A DNA stretch of 64,000 nucleotides from Patulibacter sp. SYSU D01012 (GTDB lineage: Bacteria > Actinomycetota > Thermoleophilia > Solirubrobacterales > Solirubrobacteraceae): positions 496,001 to 560,000 of the forward strand of contig NZ_JAFMTB010000002.1 in assembly GCF_017916475.1 (NCBI RefSeq), written 5' to 3'. Each line of letters starts with the position of its first letter. Position 1 is the first letter of the stretch. The translations under genes and the position numbers were made by a program. Below, piece by piece: positions 52,152 to 60,771 of the stretch. A model generated the notes under the pieces. That model had not been told where the DNA came from, searched no databases, and worked only from the letters and a program-made list of their open reading frames with translations.

Positions 52152-52681
52152 CGTCGCCTCGTACGTGCCGTTGTCGATGCGCTCGCGCAGGACGTGCACG
52201 ACGCTGCGGTCGGGCGCGCCGCTGTGGTCGACGTCGACGATGCGGACGGACCCGTCGGCGAGGAGCGCCGACGATCCGCAGCTGAGCGTCGCGGTGCGCT
52301 GCTCGCCGGGGTCGAGCGTCCAGTCCGTCTGGGCGTCGAAGGGGACGATCTGGTCCTCGCGCTCGGCGGCGCCGGTCAGCAGGCCGGCGGTGCCGCGGAC
52401 CACGAAGGTGCGCGCCGCGCCCGGCGCCAGCGTGCCCGCGACGCAGCGGACGACCTGCCCGTCGACGGTGCAGCCCTCCCCGCGCACGTCCGTGAGGCCG
52501 ACCGGCACCAGATCGGAGACGACGACGTCCTCGGCGGGCGCCGAGCCGGCGTTGCGCGCGGTCACCGTGAACGCGACGCTCGTGCCGGGAACGGCGAGCG
52601 GGGCGTCGACCGTCTTGGTCACGCGCAGGGACGCCGCCGGCGGGTCGGCCGGGGTGGTCGGGACCGTGGGGGTGGTCGGCG

Positions 52682-52860
52682 TCGTCGTGGTAGCCGGCGG
52701 CACCGTGGTCGTCGGCGCGGTCGTGGTGGTCGGCGGGACCGTGGTCGTCGGCGCGGTCGTGGTGGTCGGCGGGACCGTCGTCGTCGGCGCCGTCGTGGTG
52801 GTCGGCGGGACCGTGGTCGTCGGCGTCGTCGTGGTGGTCGGCGCGACCGTCGTGGTCGTG
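52682..52860 (-). repeat. 36-bp tandem repeat encoding Thr/Pro linker
   Basis: About five copies of a 36-bp unit, near-identical, encode TTTTAPTTTVPP and variants on the minus strand. It forms an extended, probably glycosylated linker between the surface domains. Confidence 0.85.
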
Positions 52861-54002
52861 CCCGCGCCGCCGTCGCCCGCGCCCGCGGGCAGGCAGCCGG
52901 CGAACAGGTTCAGGTGCGTCTCGCGCTGCGAGGCGAAGCTCTTCGCGACGACCTGGCCCAGGTTGTGGCCGACGTTGTCGGTGACGGTGACGTCGGCGTT
53001 CGGGGCCACGATCGTGCCGCCGAAGGCGCCGCGGATCCGCAGGGTGACGGACGTGGCGTCCGGGAGGTTCCAGAGCGTGCGGACGTTCCGCTCGTGCGTG
53101 CCGTCCGAGGCCTGCACCACGCCGCCGCCGCTCGTCAGGTAGTCGACCTCGCCGTCGATCGGCACGGCGCCGGCGCCGACGACGGTGATGAGCGCCGTGC
53201 TGCCCTCGGGGGTGCGCAGGTGGATGCCCTCGAGGCGCACGAGCTGGTCCGGGGTGACGGTGAAGACGTTCGTTCCCGGATCGGTGCCCGTCAGGTCGAG
53301 GAAGCGCTTGAAGCCGTCGACCAGGCGGATCGTCGTCGTGCCGGTCGCAGGCATCCGGGCCCAGGCGGCGGAGCGCGCGACCAGGTCGGGGAAGGCAGCT
53401 GCGACGTCGAGCGGCGAGCTGGCCAGGCGCTTGGCGCCCGCGCCGCCGTTCAGGTTCAGGCCGCCGCGCAGGTCGCGCACGTAGGCGCTGCCGCGGTTGA
53501 CGTTGAACGACCCGCCGGCGCCGCCGACGACGAGCGTCGGCTGGGTGCCCGGGATGCCCCGGGATCCCTCCCCCATCGCGATCGTCATCCACTGCGCGTC
53601 CAGGTCGCCGCCGTACGCGACGGCGCCCTCGGACTCGGAGGAGCCGCGGCGCCCGTCGCCGCGGACGAACTCGGTCCAGCCGGTGGCGGCCCCGAGCGGG
53701 CTGGGGGTGCACGCGGCGGCGGCCGCGGCGTTCGTGGGCCGCGCCGACCACGTCGTCGCGGTCACCGCGCCGATCGCCACGAGCAGCGCGACGACGACGA
53801 GGGCTGGGAGCCGCAGGACGCGGCGGAGGGCGGAGGGCATGCGAGACCGGCGATCGGAGGCGTGGATGCTCCGTCAGCTTCGACGATCGCGGCCCCGCCG
53901 GAGTGGCGGTTGCACACACGTTGGACCGTTCGTCCAGCCGCGAGGGTCCGCCGCGGTCCCGCCCGCGCCGGCCGCGGGCGGCGCCCCTGCGATGATCGGC
54001 GG

Positions 54003-55277
54003 GTGTCCCCCGCCCCCGACGACGACGCCTCGGCCGGCTACGGCGCCCGGCGTGGGTGGCGGGCGCCCAAGGGCGGCCGCGGTCGTGGCGGCCGGCGGCG
54101 GGGCGCCGAGCCGCGCCGTCCGCCCGCCGACGACGACGCGCCGCCGCCCGATCCGGCGAGCGTCGCGGGACGGCTGGCCCGCGCGCTCGATCTCGACCGC
54201 GCCCAGGCCCGCGCGCTGGCGGACGCGGACCTGCCGGCCCCCGGCGCGCCCGATCTGCTGCCCCGGTCCCTGGCGGCCCTGGGCCGCCTGCTGGCCCGCG
54301 CCCGGCACGAGCTGGCGGAGGCCCGCGAGCAGGCCGACGTGGCGGCGGTGCGCCGCGCGCGCGACGCCGAGCGGGGTCGCGAGGGCGTCCGCCGCGCCCA
54401 GGAGCGCGCCGCCCGCGCCGAGGCGAAGGCCGCGCGCGAGCAGGGCGAGCGGCAGCGGCTGGCCGGCGAGCTGGAGCGCGCCCACGCCCGGCTGACGCAG
54501 GTCGCGGCCGAGCGCGACCGGCTGCGCCAGCTGCGCACCGGCGACGCGGCCGCCGGCGCCCCCGGCGAGGCGCGCGACGACGCCGCCGAGGCGGGGCTGC
54601 GGGCCCGCGTCGCCGACCTGGAGCGGCAGCTGGACGAGCGTGCGCTGGTCGTCGAGGAGCTGACGGACGCGCGGGAGGCCGCCGAGCGCGAGCGCGAGCG
54701 CCTGCGGGCGTCGGCGCGCAGGCTGCGACGGATCGCCGTCGAGGCGGGCGCGTCCGACGTCGACCTGGTGGACCCCGAGGACGCCGCGCCGCTGCGCGTG
54801 GACGAGCTGCCCGCCGTGCGGACGGTGCTCGAGGCCGTCGAGCTCGCCGCCGCGCACGCGGAGCACCTCGTCTACACCGAGCGCGCGTTCTCCACGGCGC
54901 GGACGGCGCCCTACGACGAGCCGCGGAAGCTCCTGCGCGACCTCGTGGCGCTCGACCGCGTCGCCGCCGCGTGGGACGAGCCGGGCGGGATCGGCCGACC
55001 GATCCGGGACGTGGCGCTGGAGCAGCAGCTCGACTGGGCCGACGACGTCTCCGTCACCGCCCGCGCGCAGAACGGGCGCGAGTACCAGTTCGCCCACCGG
55101 GGTCGCCCGCTGTGGGCGGGCCCGCACGTGCGCGTGGCGACGGGCCGCGGCCTGCAGCGCACGTGCCGCGTCTACCTGGCCCTGGTCAAGGGCACGGAGC
55201 CCGACCTGGCGGGCCTGCCCCGCGGGATCTACGTCGGCCCCGTCGGCCGGCACCTGAGCGACTCGACCAGCGGCTGA
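54003..55277 (+). CDS. Coiled-coil protein, 424 aa
   Basis: A 424-aa soluble protein. A Gly/Arg/Pro-rich basic start (1-70) is followed by a helical domain (about 55-100, ASVAGRLARALDLDRAQARALADADLPAPGAPDLLPR). A long coiled coil follows (about 100-250; AEAKAAREQGERQRLAGELERA and similar heptads), and then a globular C-terminal domain (about 260-424) with ending GIYVGPVGRHLSDSTSG. No family recognised. GTG 54003 is the first plausible codon; ATG 53991 lies in another frame. It is divergent from the surface-protein gene and ends at a perfect hairpin. Confidence 0.6.
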   Translation: MSPAPDDDASAGYGARRGWRAPKGGRGRGGRRRGAEPRRPPADDDAPPPDPASVAGRLARALDLDRAQARALADADLPAPGAPDLLPRSLAALGRLLARARHELAEAREQADVAAVRRARDAERGREGVRRAQERAARAEAKAAREQGERQRLAGELERAHARLTQVAAERDRLRQLRTGDAAAGAPGEARDDAAEAGLRARVADLERQLDERALVVEELTDAREAAERERERLRASARRLRRIAVEAGASDVDLVDPEDAAPLRVDELPAVRTVLEAVELAAAHAEHLVYTERAFSTARTAPYDEPRKLLRDLVALDRVAAAWDEPGGIGRPIRDVALEQQLDWADDVSVTARAQNGREYQFAHRGRPLWAGPHVRVATGRGLQRTCRVYLALVKGTEPDLAGLPRGIYVGPVGRHLSDSTSG

Positions 55278-55309
55278 CGGCGCCACGGCCCCGCGGGGGG
55301 GGACGCGGG

Positions 55310-55331
55310 CGGCCGCCGGCGCCGGCGGCCG
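55310..55331. terminator. Bidirectional palindromic terminator
   Basis: A perfect 22-base palindrome (CGGCCGCCGGC and complement) between the converging coiled-coil gene (stop 55277) and the phytase-like gene (stop 55342). Confidence 0.65.
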
Positions 55332-55341
55332 ACCACGCCGG

Positions 55342-57486
55342 CTACCGCGCGCGCAGCGGCACCCGCGCGCCGCGCAGCACGAGGGCGTAGCGCCCCGCGG
55401 TGACCGCGCGCGAGGGGCGCAGCGCGACGCGCCCGGTGCGCGAGACGGTGCCGCGCGCCAGGGTGCGGCCGCCGGCCGTGGTCAGGCGCACCCGCGCCCC
55501 CGCGGCGCCGCGCACGACGCAGCGCACCCGGCGACCGCCCGAGCGCACGCGGCAGGACACGGCCACCCGGCCGGCCCGCCCGCGGGCGCCGCGAGCGCCC
55601 TGCGGGCCGCGGGGGCCCTTCGCGCCCTGCGGGCCGCGCGCGCCGGCGTCGCCCTTCGTCCCGTGGGGCCCGGCCGGGCCGGCGACCGCGGCCGGCACGG
55701 GCACGACGACGTCGCTGTCGGCGTCCGTCCGGCCCCGCAGCCCGCCAGGCGCGAGGCCGATCGCCGTCACCCGGCACGAGAGCGGTCGACCGACGTCCGC
55801 GGCGGTGACGGCGTGCGTGATTCCCGTCGCGCCCTCGAACGGGCGGCCGCCGCGCAGCCACTGGCGGACGACCTCGTCGGCACCGGTCGCCGTGCCGTCC
55901 GTGCAGGTCAGGGTGCCGCCCACGACGGCCTCGCCCGTGATCCGCGGGGCCGCCGTGAAGACCGGCGCGAACGAGACGCGCCACAGGTCCGTGGACTTGC
56001 CGCTCGCCGCCACCTTGAACGGCGAGCCGGCGGGCGCGCCGACGGCGGGGTCGTCGCCCTGGTCAAAGCCGAAGTCGTTGTCGTTCTGGATCGCCAGATC
56101 GCCGTTCGGCAGCACGCCGATGCCCTCGGGCTTGTCGTGGTCGTAGCCGAGCGTCGTCAGGTCGACGACGAGCGTCTTGGTCACGGGCGTGACGCCCGCG
56201 GCGTTCGCCCCCTCGAGCGTCGGCGCCTCGCCGTTCTCGGTGGCGTCCCCCGCCAGGTTCGTCGCCCCGGCCAGGTCGATGGCGTAGATCCGCTTGACGC
56301 CCGCGCCGGGCACCGACGTGACGTTGTCGTGCTCGTCGACGAGCAGGTGCGTGTCGTCCAGCGCGGTGATGTCCGAGTTGGAGACGTCGCCCTGCTTCGT
56401 GATGCCGTCCTTCGCCACAAAGGGATCCAGGCGGTAGGCGAACTCGCCGGTCAGGACCGGGGCGTCGGGGGTCGTGACGTCGAAGCGCACCAGGCGCAGC
56501 GTGCGCTCGTCGCCCTTGCCGGCGGGCGTCTCGAGCGACGACTGCATCAGCCCGAAGAGCGTCCGCCCGTCCTTCGACAGCGTCGCGCCCTCCATGCCGC
56601 GGTTCTGCTTGCGGTAGGCGAACGCGCGCGGCAGCACGCGGTTGGTGCGGACGACCGCGTCGTCGGCGGCGGGGAACTTCGCCGGGTCGTCCGCGTCGGC
56701 GGCGACGGCCACGCCCGCCGGGACGATGCGGCTCAGGTACGTGCCGTCCGCGGCGACGTGCGCCAGGGTCGGGCGGTACTCGTCGCCGATCCAGAACGAG
56801 CCGTCCCGCGGGTCGACGGCGATCGTCTCGGAGTCCAGGCCGTACGGATCGGACGGCAGCGCGGTGGTGCCGTCGGCGGCGTAGGGCACCTCGTCGCGGG
56901 CGTTCTTGCGGTCGTACTTGCCGGCGTCGGCGGGCAGGCCGCTCGCCTGGCCCTGCGCCTTCGTGACGATCTGCGGCAGGCCCGTGATCTGGCCCCGCGG
57001 CCCGGCGACGATGCCCTTGGCCGGGTCGGCGTGCGCCGCGAGCCACGCCTGCGCCGGGTCGACCGCGCCGGCGGGCAGGCGGATGGGGATGCGGCGCAGG
57101 ACGCGCAGCGTGCCGTCGTCCTCGACCCGCACGCGGTAGATCGTCGGCGTGAACCCGGGCGTCAGGAACGTGCGGCGCTTCTCGGTCGTGACCGGCGTGG
57201 CGCCCGGCGCGCTGGTCGTGACGGTCGGCTGGCCGTTGGGGCCGCGGTCCGAGATCGTCCAGTACTCGTCGTCGTCGATCGCCGCGAAGGCCGAGAAGCC
57301 GCCCTCCACGATCGCCGGCGCGAAGGCGTCCCCGCCGAGCAGCGGCTGGGCGCCGAGCCAGGCGGCGGGCCCGCCGGCGACGACGTGCGGGACGGCCGCC
57401 GGCGCGGCGGCGGGCAGGACGGCGAGGACGCACGGGGCGAGCAGGCCGGCCGCCAGGGCGGCGCGGCGTGAGCGGGTTCGGGGCAT
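55342..57486 (-). CDS. Secreted phytase-like esterase with collagen-like tail
   Basis: A 714-aa exported protein. The signal peptide spans about 1-31 (Arg-rich, cleavage near APAAVPH). The esterase-like-phytase propeller domain (about 40-490) carries GFSAFAAIDDDEYWTISDRGPNGQP, PYGLDSETIAVDPRDGSFWIGDEYRPTLAHV, RGMEGATLSKDGRTLFGLMQS and PEGIGVLPNGDLAIQNDNDFGFD. An Ig-like module lies at about 500-590 with CTDG and CRV, then a collagen-like Gly-x-y run (about 600-640; GPHGTKGDAGARGPQG), then a beta domain to the C-terminus. It probably hydrolyses phosphate esters or binds them outside the cell. GGAGG precedes the ATG at ideal distance. It sits with acid phosphatase and PhoD genes, consistent with phosphate scavenging. 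Confidence 0.85.
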   Translation of the reverse strand: MPRTRSRRAALAAGLLAPCVLAVLPAAAPAAVPHVVAGGPAAWLGAQPLLGGDAFAPAIVEGGFSAFAAIDDDEYWTISDRGPNGQPTVTTSAPGATPVTTEKRRTFLTPGFTPTIYRVRVEDDGTLRVLRRIPIRLPAGAVDPAQAWLAAHADPAKGIVAGPRGQITGLPQIVTKAQGQASGLPADAGKYDRKNARDEVPYAADGTTALPSDPYGLDSETIAVDPRDGSFWIGDEYRPTLAHVAADGTYLSRIVPAGVAVAADADDPAKFPAADDAVVRTNRVLPRAFAYRKQNRGMEGATLSKDGRTLFGLMQSSLETPAGKGDERTLRLVRFDVTTPDAPVLTGEFAYRLDPFVAKDGITKQGDVSNSDITALDDTHLLVDEHDNVTSVPGAGVKRIYAIDLAGATNLAGDATENGEAPTLEGANAAGVTPVTKTLVVDLTTLGYDHDKPEGIGVLPNGDLAIQNDNDFGFDQGDDPAVGAPAGSPFKVAASGKSTDLWRVSFAPVFTAAPRITGEAVVGGTLTCTDGTATGADEVVRQWLRGGRPFEGATGITHAVTAADVGRPLSCRVTAIGLAPGGLRGRTDADSDVVVPVPAAVAGPAGPHGTKGDAGARGPQGAKGPRGPQGARGARGRAGRVAVSCRVRSGGRRVRCVVRGAAGARVRLTTAGGRTLARGTVSRTGRVALRPSRAVTAGRYALVLRGARVPLRAR

Positions 57487-57701
57487 GGGACCTCCGGTCG
57501 GCGGAGCCGGGCGGCGCCCGGCGGATGACCGGCCGATCCTCGGGCCCGGCGGGCGTCCGCCGGTCACCGCCGTGTTGCCGTGGTGTGGCCGTTCGGTGAA
57601 CGGTGGCGCCGCGCCGCCGACCGGTCGCCGCGCCGCTCGGTCCCGCCGGCCGGCGCCGGACGCGCCGCCGCGGCCGCCGGGTCCGCGCCCGCAGGCCCCG
57701 G

Positions 57702-59183
57702 CTAGTAGAAGGGGTTCGGCAGCTTGAACGCGCGCTCGGCGACGCCGCCGTCGATGTCCGTCTGCTGGTCGCCGACGTTGAGGATGATCCGGTAGCCCGC
57801 GGCCTCGACCTTGCGGCGCTCGGCGGTCTTGTGGACGTCCTTCGCGCTCGTCAGGTCGTTCTTGAACGTCAGGCCGTCCCAGGCGTCGTAGCCCACGCGC
57901 CGCAGGTTCCCCTCGGTCGACGGCCGGATGATTCCCGGGCGGGCGGTGATGAAGATGACGGCCACGCCGCGGCGGCGCGCCTCGCGGTACAGGTCGAAGA
58001 TCGGCGGCATCGCGGTCCCCTGCCCGAAGACCGAGACGGCGGCGTACCCCAGGTCGCCGCCCTCGGGGTCGCCGAACGTCCCCAGGTAGTTCGACAGCGC
58101 GGTCTCGTCGATGTCGAGCACGATCGCCGGGCGGGACGGCACGGCGGCGCAGGACGCGGCCGTCGGCGGCGTGGCGGGGAGCGCCGGGCCGGCGGCCGGG
58201 GCGGCGGGCGTGGCGGGCGGTGCGCCCGGGGCGGCCGCGGCGCCGCGGCCGGCCGCCGTCGTCGCACGGACCGCCACCGTGCCGAGCGGCCCCGCCGGCA
58301 GCGCCCGCAGGCCGAGCGCGCGCCGCAGCGCGGCGGCCCCCGCGGCGGTCAGGCGCACGCGCGTGGCGGGGACGCGGACCAGGCCGGCGCCGCGGTCGGC
58401 GACCGCGCCGCGCGCCGTGCCGGTCGCCAGCAGCACGGTGCGGCCACCGATCCGGGCCTGCAGCGCGACGGCGCGGCCGCGGACGCCGACGGTCAGGCCG
58501 CCGAGCGTGGCGCGCCGGTCGCCGGTCCGCAGGCGCAGCGTGCGGGCGTGCGTCACGGTGGCGGCGCCGCCGCGCCAGCCGGCCGCGCGGACGGGGAGCA
58601 GCGCACCGCGGGCGTCGGTCGTCGCCGGGGCCCGCGTGGACAGCCGCAGGCCGGCGGCGCGCAGGCGTCGCCCGACCGCGCCGCGGCGCGTCAGCCGCAG
58701 GGTGGTGCCCCCGACCCAGGCGGGCGCGGCGGCCGCCCCGCCGCCGCCGGCGACCCGCGGCGCGGCGGCGCGGGAGGCCGCCGGCGCGACGGGCGCCGGG
58801 AACGGCAGCCCGGCGGCGCGGCAGGCCTCGCGGTCCGCGGCGATCTGGTCGGTCCGGGCGACGAGCCAGTCGCGGGCGGGGACCGTGGCGGCGACGACGT
58901 CCTGCAGGTAGCGGCCGGAGTCGACGTAGGCCTGCAGGTCGGCGGGGGGCCAGTCGGTCGCGCGCGGGACCGCCGCGCGCGGCGCGGCGGACGCCGTCGC
59001 CGGCGCGGCCGGCGCGCCGGCGGGCGCGGGGGCGGTGGCGCCGGCGGGCGCGGGCGCGGTGGCGGCGGCGGGCGCGGGCGCGGTGGCGGCGGCGGGCGCG
59101 GGCGCGGCGGCGGTCAGCGCGACCACGGCGGTCGCGGCGGCGAGCAGCGAGCGGGCGGCGGAGGACGGGCGGTCGGGCGTCAT
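57702..59183 (-). CDS. Secreted HAD acid phosphatase with inserted beta domain
   Basis: A 493-aa exported protein. The signal peptide is followed by an Ala/Pro/Thr repeat linker (about 28-65), an N-terminal helical part of class B/C acid phosphatases (about 75-120), an unrelated beta-rich domain of about 190 residues, and then the HAD catalytic part (about 345-493). The catalytic motif is IVLDIDETALSNYLG (the nucleophile D-x-D), with FITARPGIIRPSTEGNL, FKND and ILNVGDQQTDIDGG as the later HAD motifs. The inserted domain splits the phosphatase fold and may bind the wall. The ATG at 59181-59183 starts just beyond the downstream neighbour. Part of the phosphate-scavenging block. Confidence 0.85.
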   Translation of the reverse strand: MTPDRPSSAARSLLAAATAVVALTAAAPAPAAATAPAPAAATAPAPAGATAPAPAGAPAAPATASAAPRAAVPRATDWPPADLQAYVDSGRYLQDVVAATVPARDWLVARTDQIAADREACRAAGLPFPAPVAPAASRAAAPRVAGGGGAAAAPAWVGGTTLRLTRRGAVGRRLRAAGLRLSTRAPATTDARGALLPVRAAGWRGGAATVTHARTLRLRTGDRRATLGGLTVGVRGRAVALQARIGGRTVLLATGTARGAVADRGAGLVRVPATRVRLTAAGAAALRRALGLRALPAGPLGTVAVRATTAAGRGAAAAPGAPPATPAAPAAGPALPATPPTAASCAAVPSRPAIVLDIDETALSNYLGTFGDPEGGDLGYAAVSVFGQGTAMPPIFDLYREARRRGVAVIFITARPGIIRPSTEGNLRRVGYDAWDGLTFKNDLTSAKDVHKTAERRKVEAAGYRIILNVGDQQTDIDGGVAERAFKLPNPFY

Positions 59184-59199
59184 GGGTCTCGGGGCGGGA

Positions 59200-60771
59200 T
59201 CAGCGGGCGACGGCCTGCGGGAGGGTGGTCGCGGCGACGGTCCGGCGGCCGCTGCGCACGCGGGTGGCGGCGCGGACGAGCACGACGTCCAGCCCGCGCG
59301 GCGCGGCGAAGCGCGCGACCACGGCCCCCGACGGGCTCCGGCGCACGGTGCGCACGGTGCGCCAGCGGGCGCGGCCGCCGGAGCAGCCGGTGCGCACGGC
59401 GACCGTCACGCGGCGGGTCGCCGCGAAGGGGCGGGTCACGCGGCCGCGGAAGGTCACGCGGCCGTTCGCCAGGCGGACGGCCGTGGCGGCGAACCGCGGG
59501 CGCAGCGGCAGCGGCGCGCTGGCGGCGCGGCCGAGCGTGGCGACGTACCGCGCGCCGGCGGCGTGCCGCGGCGCGCGCAGCCGGGCGACGAAGGTGCCGT
59601 CCGTCCCGACGACGGCGCGGGCGACCACCGCCTTGGCGCCGACGCGCCGCACCAGGACGCGCCGGCCGGCGGCCGCGCCGCCGGCGGCGCCGCGCAGGAG
59701 CATCCGATCCCGCCCGGCGCGGCGCGCACCGGTCAGGAGGATCCGGCGGCGCGTGCACTGCAGCAGCGCGTCGGCCGCGCGCGAGCGGCGGGCGTCGGGC
59801 GGCGGCGCGCCGAGCCCCGCCGCGCCGGGCCCCGCCGGGACGACGGTCAGCCGGCTGCGGGCGCCGGCGCGCGGGTCGTCGGTGCCCAGCCGCACCCACA
59901 GGCGCCCGGGCCGCGACAGCGCCACGGTGGCCGCGAGCGGGCCGCCGTCCCCGCCGTCCGCGCACGCCAGCGCGCTGTCGCCGGCGAGCGGGTCGCCGAA
60001 GACGGTGACGGTGCTCGCGTCCCCGTCCCCCGAGACGGTCCAGGGGCCGCCGGCGGGCACGCGCACCTGCCGCCAGACCGTGGCGGGCGCCGGGCACGCC
60101 GGCTGCGCCGGATCCCCCGCGCCGAGCGTCGCGCCGCCCAGCGGCACCTCGAACGCGCCGGGCCCGTCGAGCAGCGGCGCGGCGTCGGGGTCGTCGCCGG
60201 CGGGCGCCGCGAGGCGGTCGATGCGCTCGTCCGCCAGCGTGGCGACGACGGGCGCGAGCGGGTCGCCCGCGCGCCAGCCGACCTGCACGAGCGCGGGTCG
60301 ACCGGCGGGCAGGACCGCGTCGACCTGCGGGTTGGCGTCGGCGCGGCCGTCGCCCAGGATCTCGCGGCCGTCGCAGGCGGCCGGCTCGCGCACGTCGGCG
60401 GACTGCGGCGTCCCGCCGAGCGGCTGGACGAAGAGCGCCAGGTCCGGGGTCGCGGTCGTGACCGGCCCGGTCGTCGCCTGCGGCGTCGCCGACACGCTGA
60501 TTCGCCGCGGCCGCTCGTCCGGCGGGATCCACGCCCACGCGGTGTGGGCGAAGCTCGCGTCGCCCAGGCAGCGGGGGACGCCCGCGTCGGGGGTCGTGCC
60601 GGCCAGGTCCAGGACGGCCTCGCGCGAGGTGGGGTTCGGCGCGTTCTCGGCGGTCACGGCCGCGAACGGGCGCGCCTCGGTCGGCCCGTCGTACGGGGCG
60701 GCCCCGGCGGGCGCGGCGGCGAGCGCCAGGCCGGCGGCGGCCAGGACGGCGGTCGGGGCGGTGCGGCGCAT
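59200..60771 (-). CDS. Secreted beta-rich protein, 523 aa
   Basis: A 523-aa exported protein with a signal peptide (1-24) and a mature part of beta modules. Two or three Cys pairs lie in the first half (RCLGD, PAACDGRE, CADGG) and a later one in the C-terminal Arg/Ala-rich domain. No catalytic motif is seen. Its start overlaps the phoD stop (TGATG), so it is translated with the phosphatase and may be an accessory such as a binding or wall-anchoring partner. Confidence 0.65.
   Translation of the reverse strand: MRRTAPTAVLAAAGLALAAAPAGAAPYDGPTEARPFAAVTAENAPNPTSREAVLDLAGTTPDAGVPRCLGDASFAHTAWAWIPPDERPRRISVSATPQATTGPVTTATPDLALFVQPLGGTPQSADVREPAACDGREILGDGRADANPQVDAVLPAGRPALVQVGWRAGDPLAPVVATLADERIDRLAAPAGDDPDAAPLLDGPGAFEVPLGGATLGAGDPAQPACPAPATVWRQVRVPAGGPWTVSGDGDASTVTVFGDPLAGDSALACADGGDGGPLAATVALSRPGRLWVRLGTDDPRAGARSRLTVVPAGPGAAGLGAPPPDARRSRAADALLQCTRRRILLTGARRAGRDRMLLRGAAGGAAAGRRVLVRRVGAKAVVARAVVGTDGTFVARLRAPRHAAGARYVATLGRAASAPLPLRPRFAATAVRLANGRVTFRGRVTRPFAATRRVTVAVRTGCSGGRARWRTVRTVRRSPSGAVVARFAAPRGLDVVLVRAATRVRSGRRTVAATTLPQAVAR

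Larger units (their letters stand above)
51025..53840 (-). pseudogene. Choice-of-anchor-A surface protein, frameshifted by an 11-bp duplication
   Basis: A long secreted protein of about 934 codons when the frame is repaired. Signal peptide (1-38), choice-of-anchor-A family domain (about 45-330) with GDLDAQWMTIAMGEG, GGSFNVNRGSAYVRDLRGGL and FGGTIVAPNADVTVTDNVGHNLGQVVA, then a Thr/Pro linker of 12-residue repeats (TTTTAPTTTVPP), a DUF11-type domain (about 400-490, LRVTKTVDAPLAVPGTSVAF) and beta-type modules to an Arg-rich end. The frame is lost at 52130-52151, where CGGTTGACGAT stands twice in tandem; deleting one copy joins YEATIVNR to GAGRAQGRLHAAC. As sequenced it ends early. The cause may be slippage or an assembly error. 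The protein would be exported and cell-surface linked. Confidence 0.8.

Noticed and set aside
52682-52860. Regular 36-bp repeat considered as a CRISPR array
   Set aside because: The units are adjacent with no variable spacers and encode an in-frame Thr/Pro linker inside a surface protein.
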